Assembly: GCF_964340395.1 (NCBI RefSeq)
Contig: NC_135568.1
Coordinates: 14,566,776-14,630,775 of the forward strand
Direction: 5' to 3'
DNA from: Glandiceps talaboti
Taxonomy: Eukaryota; Hemichordata; Enteropneusta; Spengelidae
Length of the DNA stretch: 64,000 nt
Program-made: the position numbers and the translations under genes
The notes under the pieces: generated by a model
Seen by the model: the letters and a program-made list of their open reading frames with translations, nothing else
What the model was told of the DNA's origin: nothing
The model's database searches: none
Part shown: positions 60,561 through 64,000 of the stretch, one piece after another
Position numbering within the stretch: position 1 is the stretch's first letter
Layout: every line of letters starts with the position of its first letter

Positions 60561-61043
60561 GATTGCTACTGTCTTCAGTAATTACTGTCTATTGTTTTTG
60601 ATTAATGAACAAAATTGCTCTTGACACCAGAGATTATTGGCCGTGTAATTAACCTTCACAAAGATAGAATGGTCTTTTTTGTGTCACACACAAGAAAGGA
60701 CGTACTAATCATACAAAAAAAATTGTGAAAAGATTGAAGTACAAAAAACGGACAATTGCACTTGTTAGACAGGTAGACATAGTTGTCCTGACAGACACAG
60801 GTGAATTGTAAAGAACTTTGTTGAACTCACAGGCTGATTACGGAAACAAGAAAAGAAGGTTTAAAACTGTTACTTCGTGTTGTTTTAGTGATCTTTTAGG
60901 ACTTTAATAAGATGAGTAACGTAGTGGGGATGAGATGATGTGAAAGAAAAGAGAGAAAAACAAAATCTATCCTCTATAGTGGTATTGTGAAAAGACACAA
61001 GTTAGTTTAGTTCATGTTACAACATTTCTACAGTTTCTTGTTG
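60561..61043 (+). repeat. Segmental duplication, copy 1
   Basis: From GATTGCTACTGTCTTCAGTA to CTACAGTTTCTTGTTG, repeated at 61512-61995 in the same orientation, offset 951 bp. Differences are few, mainly single substitutions and small indels (for example 'agattgaagtac' against 'aggtac'). No open frame is shared. Confidence 0.95.
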
Positions 61044-61079
61044 TAACAATAGTATGGTACGATAATTGGAAGTTAAAAT

Positions 61080-61408
61080 CTGGTTGTTGTGAGTGTGGTA
61101 GGGGGAGGGGGAAAGGGGGGGGGGACTCTTTTAAATACCATGGACAAAGAGCATGCTAGTAACATTCCAGATACAATCACAGAATGATTAAAATCCAATG
61201 TCACTATCGCCCACTCTCTTGCATACATATTACCTACACACATGGTCATCTACGTACCCTCCAAGCTAATTTTGATGCGCAACTGATGTACTTTACTGAG
61301 TAAAGTATTGTGATGCACCAAACTGTAATGTTCCCCTGTATCCCTGTGTATTTATTCGATATTTAAATCCAGTTTTTATTATACTGAACCCACCACCACT
61401 TGGACTAC

Positions 61409-61458
<50 letters not shown>

Positions 61459-61510
61459 ATGATAACTATGATGACAACGACATCAACAAAAACGTTGACA
61501 ACAATGACAA
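61080..61510. other. Spacer between the duplicated blocks, with (CAA)n
   Basis: Holds a G-rich patch (61098-61124) and a (CAA)n tract at about 61411-61456, followed by 'gatgataactatgatgacaacgacatcaac'. The last part resembles the 3' flank of copy 2 ('gatgacgacaatgg'). Confidence 0.7.
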
Positions 61511-61511
61511 T

Positions 61512-61995
61512 GATTGCTACTGTTTTCAGTAATTACTGTCTATTGTTTTTGATAAATGAACAAAATTGCTCTTGACACCAGAGATTATTGGCCGTGTAAT
61601 TAACCCTTCACAAAGATAGAATGATCTTTTTTGTGTCACACACAAGAAAGGACGTACTAATCATACAAAAAAAATTGTGAAAAGGTACAAAAAAATGAAC
61701 AATTGCACTTGTTAGACAGGTAGACACAGTTGTCCTGACAGACACTGGTGAATTGTAAAGAACTTTGTTAAACTCACAGGCTGATTACAGAAACAAGAAA
61801 GGAAGGTTTAATACTGTTACTTCGTGTTGTTTTAGTGATCTTTTAGGACTTTAATAAGATGAGTAATATAGTGGGGATGAGATGATGTAAAAGAAAAAGA
61901 GAGAAAGAAAAACAAAATCTAACCTCTATAGTGGTATTGTGAAAAGACACAAGTTAGTTTAGTTCATGTTACAACATTTCTACAGTTTCTTGTTG
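61512..61995 (+). repeat. Segmental duplication, copy 2
   Basis: Second copy of 60561-61043 (484 bp). High identity suggests a recent event or ongoing gene-conversion-like exchange. Confidence 0.95.
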
Positions 61996-62689
61996 ATGAC
62001 GACAATGGTAGCAGCAGCAGCCATCACGAAAGTAGGAAAAATTTGACTCAAAAAAACAAAAATAAATAAATAAAATAGCCCTTCGTTAGTGGACACATGG
62101 CATGCATGCATACATATACCCATATGCATAATTTTTACAAACATACACATACATAGCAACGTATATTCTGTTACTTTCTTTGAAACGTTTTCACTTTAAA
62201 CGAGATGTAATCTCGTTATGGGACTGTGACTAATACGGCAGCATCACAATACACCGTACAAGAAGTTGTAGGAACTCAGAAATGTTTACATAGCTACCAA
62301 TATGAAGCTGGGAGGGTTTTTTTTTTCTTCATTTTAAACAAAAATTGATAAAACCTTCTTTTTAAATATTAACAGTTTTATCTGAGAGATGATATTCGCT
62401 GGTAGACTAAATACCGGATGTGTATTCTACAGTTGTAGCAAAACTAAACACTCATGTTAAGATAATGACACATCAACTCCAGAAAAAGTTTACATATACG
62501 TAGAACATATCACAGGCATTTCTGACCAGCATTTGTGAGATCAAATATCAAGGTCAGAGGTCAAGAGGATAACTGCTATGTTTCAATTGGTGCAAGCCAA
62601 ACACACATAAAGATATCAAATATATCAATACCAGAAAAAACGTTTACAGATATTATTAAAGTTTGACATAATATAAGAATTTCTGACCT

Positions 62690-62960
62690 GTAAATTAGAC
62701 AGTTTCTAAAATCTACATACCCCCTGCCCCCCTTCCTCCCAGTAATATAGGAATTAATTTCTGACCCGCAAATTAATTAATTATACAGGATCTAAAATCT
62801 ATGAATTTCTGTCTTGCAAATTAATTATACAGGATCTACATAATATATTAATAAATTCCATCTTCCAAATTATACAGCTCTAAAATCTACATGATATAGG
62901 AATTAATTTTCGTCTTTCAAATTTGTTATACAGGCTCTAAATTCTTCATAGTTTGCGAGG
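62690..62960 (+). repeat. Degenerate ~60-70 bp repeat
   Basis: Recurring 'gaatttctgncttgcaaatt' then 'aattatacagg-tctaaaatct' at about 62680, 62755, 62807, 62860 and 62905. Confidence 0.65.
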
Positions 62961-62999
62961 AATTTCTGATCAGCCAGTCAATTATGTAGCCATGTTACA

Positions 63000-64000
63000 T
63001 TTCTATAATAGTGTTTTTGAACTTGACTGTACACTAGTAAATGTCATGGTCTTTTCCCATGCCATGCTGTCTGAGGATTAATGTGTCTCTTTGTGCTTCA
63101 GATGTCTTTGAACTTGCACTTTCAGGGTCCATTCTTTGTGTCTTTGAACTTGCCCATTTACTGTCTGTCTAGATGGTTTGATTGAAATTTAAATTGTCTT
63201 TGAACTTGCACTTTCAGGGTCCATTCTTTGTGATAATTGTAATTTTGTACATGTTTATACTTGCTCATTTATATACAGTCTGTTTAGATGACATTTAAAT
63301 TGTCTTTGAACTTGCACTTTCAGGGTCGTTTCTTTGTGATAAAAGTTTCAAATTGTAATTTTGTACGCCTTTGTACTTGCTCGTTTATGGTCTCTTTAGG
63401 TGAAATTTAAATTGGCTTTGAATTTGCACTTTTCAGGGTTTTCTTTTGTTCACTAGAATGACGTTGTGATATAAAATGAATTAGTAATGTTTATACTTTC
63501 CGATGTCTTTGAACTTGTATTTCTATGGTAACTGTTTGTAATAGAAGTTTTAATTTGTAACTTAAACATGCCTTTGAACTTGGCATATTTAATGGTCCGT
63601 TTGGGTGTTGTGATTGAAAATTGAATTATCTTTGAACTTGCACTTTTTTAGAGTCTTGTTTAGTAATGGTTGATGTTTATGGTCGTACTCTTAGATGTCA
63701 TTGAACTTACACTTTCATGGTCCCTCGAGATATGGAAGTTCAAATTTGTAATTTTAAATGTCTTTTGCACGTCTTCCACTTTTACAGGATTTTGATCCAA
63801 TTCCACTGAAATGTAGTAATTGATAAGTACATCTAAAGTAATCTTTGATCTGCAATAAAAGGGTACAAAAAAAACTCAATATATGTTAAAGTTGCACTTT
63901 TCAGACTCTCGATTTGTCTGCTAAAATGTCATGATTGATGCTTAAATATATTAAACTTTATCAAATGTATTTGAACTTTCACTTTTTATGTTATTTTATG
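63000..64000 (+). repeat. Degenerate minisatellite running off the window
   Basis: 'gtctttgaacttgcactttcagggtcc' and variants recur at about 63103, 63137, 63199, 63303, 63414, 63505, 63629 and 63697, and fade toward 64000. Spacing is irregular, near 60-125 bp. It is interleaved with 'gtaattttgtacatgt' and 'gttcatttatggtctgttt' words. The array continues beyond the window. Confidence 0.8.

Overview
The window looks like gene-poor nuclear DNA of an animal, most likely an invertebrate. It is AT-rich and eukaryotic in character: tRNA-headed SINEs, 3' ends of non-LTR retrotransposons (LINEs), many short inverted-repeat DNA transposons (MITEs), long di-, tri- and tetranucleotide microsatellites, and several minisatellites. 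I find no convincing protein-coding exon, no functional tRNA or rRNA gene, no operon and no CRISPR array. Nearly all open frames above 60 codons are microsatellite translations, minisatellite translations, or shadows of palindromic MITEs. The stretch is probably intergenic or deep intronic. I cannot name the species.

Layout. 1-2.2 kb: two palindromic MITEs flanked by TTAA. 3.6-4.6 kb: a 1 kb ACAT array. 4.6-10.7 kb: mostly featureless AT-rich DNA. 10.7-11.7 kb: a full-length tRNA-derived SINE beside a LINE 3' end. 13.3-14.7 kb: a degenerate long-period repeat bounded by a direct duplication. 14.8-16.2 kb and 24.3-24.8 kb: two loci where an inverted-arm module, a (TA)n tract and a unit with a hammerhead-ribozyme-like fold occur together. 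16.9-20.2 kb: a hairpin-headed repeat (two copies) and another TTAA MITE. 25-29.6 kb: LINE ends, a fourth TTAA MITE copy, a 52-bp triplication and a ~27-copy 46-bp minisatellite. 30-44 kb: MITEs, LINE 3' ends, microsatellites and a 109-bp hAT-like MITE with a perfect 8-bp target duplication. 45.6-49.3 kb: a dense nest of SINE, hairpin repeat and TTAA elements. 50.7-52.6 kb: two minisatellites. 58-60 kb: SINEs, including one inserted into a tandem duplication. 60.5-62 kb: a 484-bp near-identical duplication. 63-64 kb: a degenerate repeat running off the end.

The main result is the hammerhead-ribozyme element. Two diverged copies, on opposite strands about 8.5 kb apart, keep the invariant catalytic-core residues while their helices differ in sequence but still largely pair. 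Both carry a shared downstream block and sit between (TA)n tracts. This fits the hammerhead-bearing Penelope-like elements and small retrozymes known from animals. The second theme is three unrelated TIR families that all have TTAA at their ends, which points to piggyBac-type mobilisation. All boundaries were read by eye; copy numbers and identities are approximate.
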